In this document: positions 49,408-57,431 of the stretch, piece after piece
Numbering within the stretch: position 1 is the stretch's first letter
Layout: every line of letters begins with the position of its first letter
From: Ureibacillus sinduriensis BLB-1 = JCM 15800
GTDB taxonomy: Bacteria; Bacillota; Bacilli; Bacillales_A; Planococcaceae
Direction: 5' to 3'
DNA length: 64,000 nucleotides
Assembly (NCBI RefSeq): GCF_000772955.1
Contig: NZ_JPVO01000055.1
Span: 248,001 to 312,000, forward strand
Program-made: the position numbers and the translations under genes
Notes under the pieces: generated by a model
Seen by the model: the letters and a program-made list of their open reading frames with translations, nothing else
Database searches by the model: none
Told to the model about the DNA's origin: nothing

Positions 49408-49757
49408 GTCTAATAGCATAGGAAGCGATTACCGCTAGAACCGTGCCTAATTAGCCAATAAACGTACTTTCCATCAATAATAAGCGTTGAATTAGGAGGG
49501 AGAGGCACCAATACCAATCGCCTTTAAAACCCCTATTTCGCCTGTTCTTTCCGTAAGCGCCAGGGTCATCGTATTGAATATCCCGATAGAAGCGATTAGA
49601 ATCGCAATGGTTCCTATAAATACCAAGCCGAAATCAAGAAGAATAAATCAAGTTCTTCCAATTGTCCTACTTGTGAATAGACTTGATAGTTTTGTTCCTT
49701 TAACAACTCACGCACAGGCATAACATTTTCAATGGAATCAACATAAATGTTATCATA
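49408..49757 (-). pseudogene. Decayed C-terminal fragment of a MacB/FtsX-type ABC permease
   Basis: Reading the - strand from 49757, one frame gives YDNIYVDSIENVMPVRELL and continues to a stop. Near 49634 the similarity shifts frame and continues as IGIFNTMTLALTERTGEIG and VLKAIGIGASPS up to a TAA at 49492-49494. A further degraded piece reads LLLMESTFIG, a stop, then LGTVLAVIASYAIR. This order (NTM, ERT-x-EIG, KAIGA, ES-x-x-IG) is that of MacB-type permeases. At least one frameshift and two stops show a pseudogene. No start, ATPase partner or promoter remains. It occupies the place of ylxY in the B. subtilis order. Confidence 0.8.
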
Positions 49758-49883
49758 TTAAATCATTCCTTCATTTTATGTAATAACATCATTGCAGCTA
49801 GCAATAATGAAAAAAATGAAAGGAAAAATCTGAAGAAATTTTTAAGATTCAATATTTATGAGCTGAAAATGAAAGTTTCTAAG

Positions 49884-49912
49884 TTGAAGGTTCGAACAGT
49901 TTGGCATATGAT
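49884..49912 (+). promoter_or_regulatory. Promoter of mlpA
   Basis: TTGAAG (49884-49889), a 17-base spacer and TATGAT (49907-49912). Start expected near 49919, giving a leader of about 75 bases. The stretch 49758-49883 holds nothing else that I can name. Confidence 0.6.
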
Positions 49913-49994
49913 TAATCAAATGGGCATTTAAAGATGTTCAGAGGACGTGAAATCTCGTCGATGTTAAAGAAATCTAGATAGGTGAGGGAAAAAT

Positions 49995-51221
49995 TTGGTT
50001 ACAGTTTATACTTGTCAAAATGGTGTTCGAATTGTTTCGGAGGAAATCCCCCATGTACGTTCCATCTCGGTTGGTATTTGGGTGGGGGCGGGCTCCCGAT
50101 TTGAGCTCCCGGAAGAAAACGGGATTACACATTTTATTGAACATATGTTATTTAAAGGAACGACAACAAGGACAGCACGGCAAATTGCAGAAGAATTTGA
50201 TCGCATTGGAGGGGAAATCAACGCCTTCACGTCAAAGGAAAACACGTGCTATTATGCAAAAGTTTTGGATCATCATGGTGAACTGGCCGTTTCGATTCTG
50301 GCGGATATGTTCTTCAATTCAACTTTTGATGCCAACGAATTAGACAAAGAACGTCAAGTTGTATTGGAAGAAATACTCATGAGTGAGGATGCACCTGATG
50401 ATGATGTACACGAACAATTGTGGCATGTCATGTATCCGAAAGATGCTTTAGGATTGCCCATCTTAGGGACGAATAGGACTTTATCCACTTTCACTGAAGA
50501 AACGATCCGTAATTATATGGACAAATATTATTACCCAGAAAATATTGTGATATCGATTGCCGGTAATGTAACAAAGGAATTACTCTTACATATCGAGAAG
50601 CTTTTTGGCCAGTATGAACGTTCGTCTAAAGCTGTTGATACAACACTGACACATCCGGAATTCCATTCAGGTAAATTCGTGAAAGAACGGGATGTGGAGC
50701 AATCTCATCTTGCTATTTCTTATCCAGCTATAGGAGTGAAAGATCCGAATCTAAATAGTTTTATTGCATTAAACAACATTGTTGGAGGGAATATGTCCTC
50801 CCGATTATTCCAGGAGGTTAGGGAAGAAAGAGGACTGGCCTATACAATTTACTCCTATCAATCCTGCTATGCCGATGTCGGAGCGTTCACCATTTATGGG
50901 AGCACGAACAATCAACAATTGTCGGTTATGCGCGATACTATAAATACAACTTTAAAAAAAGTGCAGGCTGATGGGATAACGGATACAGAGCTGGCTAATG
51001 CCAAGGAACAGCTTAAAGGAAGTTTTGTTCTCGGATTGGAAGGCACCAATTCGCGGATGAGCCGAAATGGCCGAAATGAACTAATCCATGGACGACATAA
51101 ATCAATTGACGAAATTATCTCGGAGATTGATGAAGTTTCCATGGATAAAGTAGATCAGCTCATACGATCTATTTTCTCAGCAGACCCTGCCACTTCCATT
51201 ATTGGGCAAGGGGTAAAATAA
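49995..51221 (+). CDS. mlpA: M16 family zinc peptidase MlpA
   Basis: 408 residues from TTG 49995 (ribosome site GGTGAGGG). The inverted zinc motif HFIEH is at 46-50 (NGITHFIEHMLFKGT) with the distal glutamate in KERQVVLEEILMSED; the C-terminal half has the RSLE-like ERGLAYTIYSYQ segment. MlpA (YmxG) resembles mitochondrial processing peptidase and has been linked to regulation of protease genes in B. subtilis. Confidence 0.94.
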   Translation: MVTVYTCQNGVRIVSEEIPHVRSISVGIWVGAGSRFELPEENGITHFIEHMLFKGTTTRTARQIAEEFDRIGGEINAFTSKENTCYYAKVLDHHGELAVSILADMFFNSTFDANELDKERQVVLEEILMSEDAPDDDVHEQLWHVMYPKDALGLPILGTNRTLSTFTEETIRNYMDKYYYPENIVISIAGNVTKELLLHIEKLFGQYERSSKAVDTTLTHPEFHSGKFVKERDVEQSHLAISYPAIGVKDPNLNSFIALNNIVGGNMSSRLFQEVREERGLAYTIYSYQSCYADVGAFTIYGSTNNQQLSVMRDTINTTLKKVQADGITDTELANAKEQLKGSFVLGLEGTNSRMSRNGRNELIHGRHKSIDEIISEIDEVSMDKVDQLIRSIFSADPATSIIGQGVK

Positions 51222-51226
51222 TTTAG

Positions 51227-51270
51227 AATGGCTGTCTTCTATAGCAATAGGAGATAGCCATTTTATTATG
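51227..51270 (+). terminator. Terminator after mlpA
   Basis: AATGGCT (51227-51233) pairs with AGCCATT (51256-51262), with GTCT/GGAGAT partly extending the stem, followed by TTTATTA. The region 51271-51560 contains no supported gene; GTGC/GCAC (51457-51470) is a tiny hairpin and TATAAT (51501-51506) has no usable -35. Confidence 0.65.
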
Positions 51271-51560
51271 GATTGCCTTCGATATGATAATTGGAAGCAA
51301 TTAAGATTTCTTGTGGATTCAGTAATAATATGTGGGTCTGATCCAGTAAATTAAACTAACTAATATACCGTTTGCAATAATTTAAAAGGTTATGCATCAA
51401 CCAAATCTGCACTCTTACCGTAATTTGAAATCTGTTCAAAATGGGACTATAAGAGGGTGCCAGCTTGCACGGAATTTCCATATCGTCAAATATCCCTTTC
51501 TATAATGGAACCTGCAAAGAGTGGGACATTCAGTGAAGGAAGGAGATTCGAAAAAAGGGG

Positions 51561-51589
51561 CACCAACAATTCTTGCATTGCATATAGTA
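51561..51589 (+). promoter_or_regulatory. Sigma-K-type promoter for the dipicolinate operon
   Basis: CACC (51561-51564), a 16-base spacer and CATATAGTA (51581-51589) match the sigma-K pattern mACm - 16 - CATAnnnTA at every defined position. The start would lie about 20 bases ahead of ymxH. Sigma-K control of spoVF in the mother cell is established for B. subtilis. Confidence 0.75.
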
Positions 51590-51616
51590 ACAATAAGCTC
51601 ATGGGGGAGGGAAAAC

Positions 51617-51883
51617 ATGCTGCTATCGGAGCTTGCGGAGAAGGAATTGATTGAGATGGAAAATGGTGTGAGATACGGCTATTTGTCAGAAACGGAATGT
51701 CTATTTGATCCCAAAACGGGAAAGATTTTCGGTTTTGAGCTTCATGAACAATCTTCCAAAATGCCATTCCAAAAGAAAAAAGCAACCACACCGCTATTTA
51801 TTCCTTGGGAAGAAATTCATCTTATTGGAGAAGACAGGATTTTATTCCACCGAACATCATCAAAAAGAAGGCAGTTTGAGTAG
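51617..51883 (+). CDS. ymxH: YlmC/YmxH family PRC-barrel sporulation protein
   Basis: 88 residues from ATG 51617 (ribosome site GGGGGAGGGA); the longer upstream frame overlaps the promoter. MLLSELAEKELIEMENGVRYG and CLFDPKTGKIFGFEL are typical of the YlmC/YmxH family. It abuts dpaA, so it is the first gene of a ymxH-dpaA-dpaB unit. The precise role is unknown. Confidence 0.88.
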   Translation: MLLSELAEKELIEMENGVRYGYLSETECLFDPKTGKIFGFELHEQSSKMPFQKKKATTPLFIPWEEIHLIGEDRILFHRTSSKRRQFE

Positions 51884-52666
51884 ATGACTGAAGAGAAATG
51901 GCTCGTTATAGGTACGGATATGCGAATGAAAGTATTAGCAAAAAATTTAAGCAATGAACATCGAACAGTATATTATAAAAATTTGGCAGTATGGGATGAA
52001 GAGCTTAACAGAACAGTTCTGGAATTTCATCCTGATTTTGTTGTGCTGCCTATTCATCCCTTGCTTGTAGAAGTGCCGCTTGTTTTAGGACTTTCTAAAG
52101 CTGTTGTTTTTGCTGGGAAGCTAAATGATGAGTGGCGGGAAATATTAAAAGAAAATGAAATTCATTTTTATTTAGAAGATGAAGGCTTTATATGGCACAA
52201 TGCGGTTTTAACAGCGGAAGCATTTTTATCCAGCTTCTATAATACAAAAAGAGCAATTTTGGGAAAGAAGTTTGTGATTACCGGTTTTGGGCGAGTGGCC
52301 AAAATGGTGGCACATACATTAAGAAGTATGGGTGCCGAGATTTGCATTGCGGTACGCTCCAATGTGCAGCTGAATGAAGCCAAGGCATTTCGGTATGAAG
52401 CTGTTGATTTAAATGAAGTTGGAGAAATTGATGGAGATTTCTTTATTAATACAATCCCTGCAAAATGGCTTGATGAGCAATTTAATACGAAAATCTCGAT
52501 GCCAATTTTTGATTTAGCCTCCTATCCAGGGTGTTTACAAGAAGGTATCAACAGAAAGCAGTATGAACTGTTGCCTGCATTGCCAGGAAAGTTTTTCCCT
52601 GAAGATGCTGGAAATGTACTATATGAATCAATTGTTGAACAATTAAGGAGGAGACACACTTGTTAG
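51884..52666 (+). CDS. dpaA: Dipicolinate synthase subunit A (divergent)
   Basis: 260 residues, clearly shorter than the roughly 297 of B. subtilis DpaA (SpoVFA). The Rossmann core KFVITGFGRVAKMVAHTLRSMGAEI lies at about 129-153 (shown here in part: ITGFGRVAKMVAHTL), followed by DFFINTIPAKWLD and DLASYPGC, which match the DpaA pattern. With DpaB it oxidises dihydrodipicolinate to spore dipicolinic acid in the mother cell. The N-terminal domain is poorly conserved and probably shortened. Overlaps dpaB by seven bases. Confidence 0.88.
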   Translation: MTEEKWLVIGTDMRMKVLAKNLSNEHRTVYYKNLAVWDEELNRTVLEFHPDFVVLPIHPLLVEVPLVLGLSKAVVFAGKLNDEWREILKENEIHFYLEDEGFIWHNAVLTAEAFLSSFYNTKRAILGKKFVITGFGRVAKMVAHTLRSMGAEICIAVRSNVQLNEAKAFRYEAVDLNEVGEIDGDFFINTIPAKWLDEQFNTKISMPIFDLASYPGCLQEGINRKQYELLPALPGKFFPEDAGNVLYESIVEQLRRRHTC

Positions 52667-53250
52667 AAGGTAAAAGAATCGGGCTTGGTATAACAGCATC
52701 GCATTGCACGTATGAAGATGTGATTCCAAAAATTGAAAACTTCACGAAAGTTGGGGCAACTGTTGTTCCTATTATTACTCACTCCGTGTTAACGGCTGCA
52801 ACACGATTTGGAACAGGGGAAGAATGGATTCAAAAAATCGAAGCGCTGACAGGGGAAAAAGTTGTTTCTTCCATTGTAGAGGCTGAACCATTCGGCCCGA
52901 AAAATCCATTGGATTGCATGGTTATCGCGCCGATGACAGGCAATTCCATCAGCAAATTTGCCAATGCTTCAACGGATAGCCCCGTTTTGATGGCGGCCAA
53001 GGCTACGCTTCGAAATGGATCGCCGGTGGTACTTGGGATTTCCACAAATGATGCACTTGGCTTGAACGGCGTCAACATCATGAAGCTAATGAACTCCAAA
53101 AATATTTATTTTATCCCGTTTGGCCAAGATGATCCAATAAACAAACCGAATTCATTAATCTCCGACTTCACAAAAATGGTCGAAACCGTTGAACATGCCA
53201 TCCATTATAAAAAACAGCTTCAGCCTCTCCTTATCCAATATTCGAAATAA
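52660..53250 (+). CDS. dpaB: Dipicolinate synthase subunit B
   Basis: 196 residues from TTG 52660 (ribosome site AAGGAGGAG inside dpaA). A flavoprotein-like fold: RIGLGITASHCTYEDVIPKI at the start, VIAPMTGNSISKFANASTDS and LMAAKATLRNGSPVVLGIST after it, all typical of SpoVFB. Needed with DpaA for dipicolinate synthesis. Confidence 0.96.
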   Translation: MLEGKRIGLGITASHCTYEDVIPKIENFTKVGATVVPIITHSVLTAATRFGTGEEWIQKIEALTGEKVVSSIVEAEPFGPKNPLDCMVIAPMTGNSISKFANASTDSPVLMAAKATLRNGSPVVLGISTNDALGLNGVNIMKLMNSKNIYFIPFGQDDPINKPNSLISDFTKMVETVEHAIHYKKQLQPLLIQYSK

Positions 53251-53261
53251 CTAAAAATTCT

Positions 53262-53290
53262 AACACAAACAGTTTTTTTTATGATACAAT
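53262..53290 (+). promoter_or_regulatory. Candidate promoter of asd
   Basis: AACACA (53262-53267), 17 bases, TACAAT (53285-53290) preceded by TGA (extended -10). It would let asd-dapA be transcribed in growing cells apart from the sporulation operon upstream. Confidence 0.55.
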
Positions 53291-53330
53291 TTTCAACATT
53301 ATGTTATTTGTAATTGAGGAGAGATGAGTT

Positions 53331-54368
53331 ATGGCAAAAGAATTGACAGTTGCAATTGTAGGCGCTACAGGTGCAGTAGGAACAAAAATGAAAGAACAAT
53401 TATTAAAACGTAATTTTCCGATTAAACATATAAAATTTTTAGCTTCAGCTCGTTCTGCTGGAACAGAAATTGAATTCGGCGGCAATATATATCAAATTGA
53501 AGAGGCAACTCCCGAGGCATTTGAAGGGGTAGACGTCGCACTTTTCTCCGCGGGTGGTTCGGTTTCGGCAAAATTAGCCCCCGAAGCTGCAAAACGTGGA
53601 GCAGTGGTAATTGATAATACTAGTCATTTCCGTATGCACCCCGACGTACCTTTAGTGGTGCCTGAGGTCAACAGAGAAGACCTTGCCAAGCATAATGGCA
53701 TTATCGCAAATCCAAACTGTTCAACAATTCAAATGGTGGCTGCATTGCAACCAATCCGTGAACAATTTGGCTTAACGAAGGTTATTGTTTCAACGTACCA
53801 AGCTGTATCGGGTTCCGGTGTTTCAGCAATTGAAGAACTTCGTACACAAAGTGCCGAGTGGGACGCTGGGAAAAATATAGAAGCGAAAATTTTACCAGCG
53901 AAATCAGATAAAAAACATTATCCGATCGCACGTAATGTCATTCCGCAAATTGACGTATTTACGGACAATGGCTTTACATACGAAGAAATGAAAATGATCA
54001 ACGAAACGAAAAAGATTATGCACATGCCAGACTTGGCTGTAGCGGCAACTTGCGTTCGCGTTCCAGTTGTTTCTGGACATTCGGAATCCGTTTATATTGA
54101 AGTGGAGAAAGAGATCGGCGTTCAAGAGATGTTCGATGTTTTAAGAAATGCTCCAGGCATTGTTCTACAAGATGATATTTCAGCACAAGACTATCCAATG
54201 CCTTTATTTGTTGAAGGGGAAGATCCAGTGTACGTTGGGCGCATACGCCAAGACCTATCAAACAAAAAAGGGTTCCATCTATGGATCGTATCAGATAACC
54301 TACTAAAAGGTGCCGCTTTAAACTCAATTCAAATTGCCGAAAGCATGTTAGAGGATAATTTACTCTAA
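53331..54368 (+). CDS. asd: Aspartate-semialdehyde dehydrogenase
   Basis: 345 residues. NADP-binding GATGAVGTKM near residue 11, catalytic C130 (IANPNCSTIQMV), and HFRMHPDVPLVVPEVN. It makes aspartate semialdehyde for lysine, dipicolinate, threonine and methionine. In B. subtilis dapG (aspartokinase I) follows; here dapA follows after 13 bases. Confidence 0.97.
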   Translation: MAKELTVAIVGATGAVGTKMKEQLLKRNFPIKHIKFLASARSAGTEIEFGGNIYQIEEATPEAFEGVDVALFSAGGSVSAKLAPEAAKRGAVVIDNTSHFRMHPDVPLVVPEVNREDLAKHNGIIANPNCSTIQMVAALQPIREQFGLTKVIVSTYQAVSGSGVSAIEELRTQSAEWDAGKNIEAKILPAKSDKKHYPIARNVIPQIDVFTDNGFTYEEMKMINETKKIMHMPDLAVAATCVRVPVVSGHSESVYIEVEKEIGVQEMFDVLRNAPGIVLQDDISAQDYPMPLFVEGEDPVYVGRIRQDLSNKKGFHLWIVSDNLLKGAALNSIQIAESMLEDNLL

Positions 54369-54381
54369 GGGGTGTTTTTTA

Positions 54382-55284
54382 GTGGACTTAGGTCGAGTTG
54401 CTACTGCCATGATTACCCCATTCCACGATAATGGAGCAATTAATTATGAAGTAGCAGAACGAATAATTGAGCACTTAATATCAAATGGTACTGACTCAAT
54501 TGTGGTATGCGGGACGACAGGAGAGACCCCAACATTATCAATTTCGGAAAAGCGAGCTTTTATTAACTTTACAATAAAGAAAGTCAATAAGCGTATTCCG
54601 GTTATTGCGGGTGTCGGTTACAATGACACCGCATACACAATCGAAGCAACGAAAGTGGTTGAAGCTTTTGGTGCTGACGGCATCATGGTCGTGGCACCTT
54701 TCTATAACAAGCCAAACCAAAGAGGGATTTACGCCCATTTTGAGGCTGTTGCAAATACAACGGATTTACCGATTGTCGTGTACAATGTCCCAGGACGCAC
54801 GGGGGTCAATATCACAGCTGACACAACCATTGCATTGAGTAAAATTCCGAATATACGAATTGTGAAGGAAGCAAGTGGCAGTTTGGAACAGATGACGGAA
54901 ATTTTAAGAGGCGTTCCCGATGATACGTTTGTTTATAGTGGGGATGACGCCCTAACTTTGCCCCTCGTTTCGATAGGGGGCAGAGGGGTGATTTCCGTTG
55001 CTTCCCATGTAATCGGAAACGAAATGCAAGAAATGATCCGCGCCTATGAAGAAGGCCGACACAAAGTCGCACAAAGCTACCATCAAGCGATACTGCCACT
55101 GGCCAAACAATTATTCGTAGATCCAAACCCAGTCCCGGTTAAATACGCACTAAGTAAACTAGGTTTCCCTGTCCAGCATGTCCGCCTACCATTAGTAGGC
55201 TTGTTGGAAGAAGACAAAAAGAACTACGATAAAATCTGGGAAGAATTTGAAGAAAAAGTGCAAGAAATAAAGAGCCACTCGTGA
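54382..55284 (+). CDS. dapA: 4-hydroxy-tetrahydrodipicolinate synthase
   Basis: 300 residues from GTG 54382 (ribosome site AAGGGGTG). Schiff-base lysine K162 (IRIVKEASGSLEQM), YNVPGRTGVN and VVCGTTGETPTLS. It condenses pyruvate with aspartate semialdehyde, the branch point to lysine, peptidoglycan and dipicolinate. Confidence 0.97.
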   Translation: MDLGRVATAMITPFHDNGAINYEVAERIIEHLISNGTDSIVVCGTTGETPTLSISEKRAFINFTIKKVNKRIPVIAGVGYNDTAYTIEATKVVEAFGADGIMVVAPFYNKPNQRGIYAHFEAVANTTDLPIVVYNVPGRTGVNITADTTIALSKIPNIRIVKEASGSLEQMTEILRGVPDDTFVYSGDDALTLPLVSIGGRGVISVASHVIGNEMQEMIRAYEEGRHKVAQSYHQAILPLAKQLFVDPNPVPVKYALSKLGFPVQHVRLPLVGLLEEDKKNYDKIWEEFEEKVQEIKSHS

Positions 55285-55301
55285 AGAGGCGTCGATGAAG
55301 G

Positions 55302-55335
55302 AGCAAACACTTTTAGTAGGTGTTTGCTTTTTTGT
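55302..55335 (+). terminator. Terminator after dapA
   Basis: AGCAAACAC (55302-55310) pairs with GTGTTTGCT (55320-55328), followed by a T-rich tract. It stands between convergent genes; in the other direction the hairpin is followed by TCCTTC, so it may also stop the - strand message weakly. Confidence 0.82.
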
Positions 55336-55359
55336 TTTTTGCAATATTGAATGAGGCAC

Positions 55360-56265
55360 TTATTCAAAGTGCATTCTTCGGAGAATGTCAGTTGATTTAA
55401 AATTCTTTTTAAGAATCCTTAAAATCCTTCTCCTCGAGTCGATGATCTGACACCATTCATATATCTTACTTGTCGTCACTTTTTCATTCGGAAAGAGGAG
55501 TTTAAATTCCTTTACATTTCGCACTACTGCTGATTCAACTGATTCTTTATTCCCACAGGAGGTACAAGTGCACTTCTTGCCTTGGACGGAAATGGCAAAG
55601 GACTGGCAGCACGCACAATACATTCCTTTACGTAACTGATGATAATGGTAAGGGGGGAGCTGTTGGTATGGATTTTCATCAATATGTAAAGTCAGTAACC
55701 GTTCAGCTGTTTTTATATGATCTTCAGGCACTTCGGATTCACTGGAGTGAAGTTTTTTTATAAAACCATTTAATTGAGATGGAAAAATAAAAGGTACACC
55801 GTGAGGAGCTTGATATAAAGTAAACTCGGGATTTATAAAGATTACCAAGGGGTGAATGGAAGTCTTGAACTGAAATTTTAAGAACAATTGACGGAGTAAG
55901 GATTCGGTTCTGTATAACTGAATTAAGGGGTTGGTTATTTCTGCTTGATCTTTTAGAAATATTTTATCTGTTTTGTAGCTGTAATTTCCAGAGTAATTTT
56001 TAATTTCTAGAAGGTAAACGGCATCTTTCAACATAATCAAAGAATCAATTTGAAAGGTTTGGTTATTTACTTTGAGTAACAAGTCATTTAATACGAGACA
56101 CTCACACTCTATGTTTTCCAGAAGTAAGTCAAATAAAAGTTCACCTTCAAAACCCTTTTTAAGGCTAATGTAGTTTTGCTGGTAGGCCATGGACAAATCC
56201 ATACGATTTCTAAGTGTCTTTAAAATTATTAATTCTTTAGGTTCGGTTCTAGGTTTGAATATCAT
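55360..56265 (-). CDS. NERD-domain nuclease-like protein with zinc ribbon
   Basis: 301 residues, the only confident - strand gene. The NERD domain spans about residues 36-150 (GFEGELLFDLL, QIDSLIML, YLLEIKNYSGNY), with the PD-(D/E)xK-type residues E42, D74, E87 and K89 in place. A zinc-ribbon-like Cys cluster follows (C217-x-C219-C220 and C232-x-C234-x-x-C237), then a basic helical C-terminus. Such proteins are common and scattered in Bacillaceae; the function is unknown, with nuclease or DNA-binding activity expected. Its place between dapA and rnjB suggests insertion. Confidence 0.85.
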   Translation of the reverse strand: MIFKPRTEPKELIILKTLRNRMDLSMAYQQNYISLKKGFEGELLFDLLLENIECECLVLNDLLLKVNNQTFQIDSLIMLKDAVYLLEIKNYSGNYSYKTDKIFLKDQAEITNPLIQLYRTESLLRQLFLKFQFKTSIHPLVIFINPEFTLYQAPHGVPFIFPSQLNGFIKKLHSSESEVPEDHIKTAERLLTLHIDENPYQQLPPYHYHQLRKGMYCACCQSFAISVQGKKCTCTSCGNKESVESAVVRNVKEFKLLFPNEKVTTSKIYEWCQIIDSRRRILRILKKNFKSTDILRRMHFE

Positions 56266-56280
56266 GCCATGTATTGCTCC
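56262..56280 (-). promoter_or_regulatory. Ribosome site with a two-codon upstream frame before the NERD gene
   Basis: On the - strand GGAG (56280-56277) is six bases from ATG 56270, which begins ATG-GCA-TGA; the TGA overlaps the ATG of the NERD gene at 56265 (ATGA). The real start is 11 bases from the ribosome site, the two-codon frame is at the better distance. Coupled re-initiation is possible. Confidence 0.4.
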
Positions 56281-56296
56281 TTTCTTTTTTTATTAT

Positions 56297-56326
56297 TTTA
56301 TAAGGAATAATTAAAAATTGTAACAA
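56297..56326 (-). promoter_or_regulatory. Promoter of the NERD gene
   Basis: On the - strand TTGTTA (56326-56321), an 18-base spacer and TATAAA (56302-56297). It lies 32 bases upstream of the start codon. Confidence 0.55.
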
Positions 56327-56532
56327 AGGTTTCCAAAAAACAACTTTGGCATTTCGAACAAAGGAATAGGGTACATGTAAACAGGCTATTTAAATCGGAG
56401 AATTTGGAGCTAGAACGCCCCTCGAGATGGGGGAAGAGTAAACGTAGGGAAGAATGCTTGGGAGGGCACAAAAACAGGCGGCTTTAGCTAACGAAAAGGC
56501 TATGGCAAGTAAGTGCCGCTAAATAGAACGGT
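56327..56532. other. Gene-free flank of the repeat array
   Basis: No supported gene. The last 50 bases (56483-56532) show faint similarity to the array unit (AAGT...CCGCTAAATAGAAC against AAGTGACACCAAACAGGC), so decayed outer units may be present. AAACAGGC also occurs near 56378 and 56472. Confidence 0.4.
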
Positions 56533-57312
56533 AATAAGACAAATCGGAGGAGCATGGGCCGAGAGATGTCACCAAACAGGCGGGAATTAGACAAATCGAT
56601 GTAGGAGGAGCCAAGAAGTGTCACCTAAGAAGCTGCAATAAGACATATCGAAGAAGCAGGGGCCGGGAAGTGACACCAAACAGGCATCAATAAGACAAAT
56701 CGGAGGAGCACGAGCCGGGAAGTGACACCAAACAGGCATCAATAAGACAAATCGGAGGAACACGAGCCGAGAAGTGACACCAAACAAGCATCAATAAGAC
56801 AAATCGGAGGAGCGCGTGCCGAGAAGTGTCACAAAACAAACGGCAATAAGACAAACCGGAGGAGCACGAGCCGAGAAGTGACACCAAACAAGCATCAATA
56901 AGACAAACCGGAGGAGCACGAGCCGAGAAGTGACACCAAACAAACGGCAATAAGACAAATCGGAGGAGCACGAGCCGGGAAGTGACACCAAACAAGCATC
57001 AATAAGACAAACCGAAGAAGCATGAGCCAAGAATTGTCACCAAACAAGCAGCAACAAGACAAATCGGAGGAGCATGGACCGAGAGATGTCACCAAACAGG
57101 CATCAATAAGACAAACCGAAGAAGCATGAGCCAAGAATTGTCACCAAACAAGCAGCAACAAGACAAATCGGAGGAGCACGAGCCAAGAATTGACACCAAA
57201 CAGGCAGCAATAAGACAAACCGAAGAAGCATGAACCAAGAAGTGACACCAAACAGGCATCAATAAGACAAACCGAGGAAGCATGAACCAAGAAGTGTCAC
57301 CAAACAACCATT
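56533..57312. repeat. Tandem array of fifteen 52-bp units
   Basis: Fifteen head-to-tail units of exactly 52 bases with no insertion or deletion, starting at 56533, 56585, 56637 and so on to 57261, plus AATAAGAC of a sixteenth. A typical unit begins AATAAGACAAATCGGAGGAG and continues with CACGAGCC, a GAAGTGACACC box, AAACA and a variable last five bases (GCATC, ACGGC, GCAGC). The core TGWCAC occurs in all fifteen units (TGACAC in eight, TGTCAC in seven). Units 10 and 12 are identical. Outer units 1-3 are the most diverged. Frames on the - strand are open only because the unit is poor in stops; 52 is not a multiple of three and no start or ribosome site fits. Not a CRISPR: no unique spacers. 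Confidence 0.95.
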
Positions 57313-57393
57313 AATAAGACCATTCTGGATAACAAGCCCCCTATTCTATCACTAGTAAGTTACCAAAACATGCTCCACCAAACTGTACACCTA

Positions 57394-57431
57394 CCCCCAT
57401 CCCAAAAACACCAGACCCTCCCCAAACCCCC
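57394..57431 (-). other. G-run cluster, potential G-quadruplex
   Basis: On the + strand five C runs (57394-57398, 57401-57403, 57416-57418, 57420-57423, 57427-57431) lie within 38 bases; the - strand therefore has five G runs of three to five with loops of 3, 1, 12 and 2. The whole stretch 57380-57435 is nearly free of G on the + strand, a strong local skew. It lies between the array and the rnjB promoter. Confidence 0.6.

Noticed and set aside
56587-57307. Open frames of 66-102 codons on the - strand across the repeats
   Set aside because: They repeat the same peptide in shifting frames because the unit is 52 bases and stop-poor; there is no start with a ribosome site and the frame changes from unit to unit.
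56533-57312. CRISPR array
   Set aside because: The whole 52-base unit is repeated; there are no unique spacers and no cas genes in the window.
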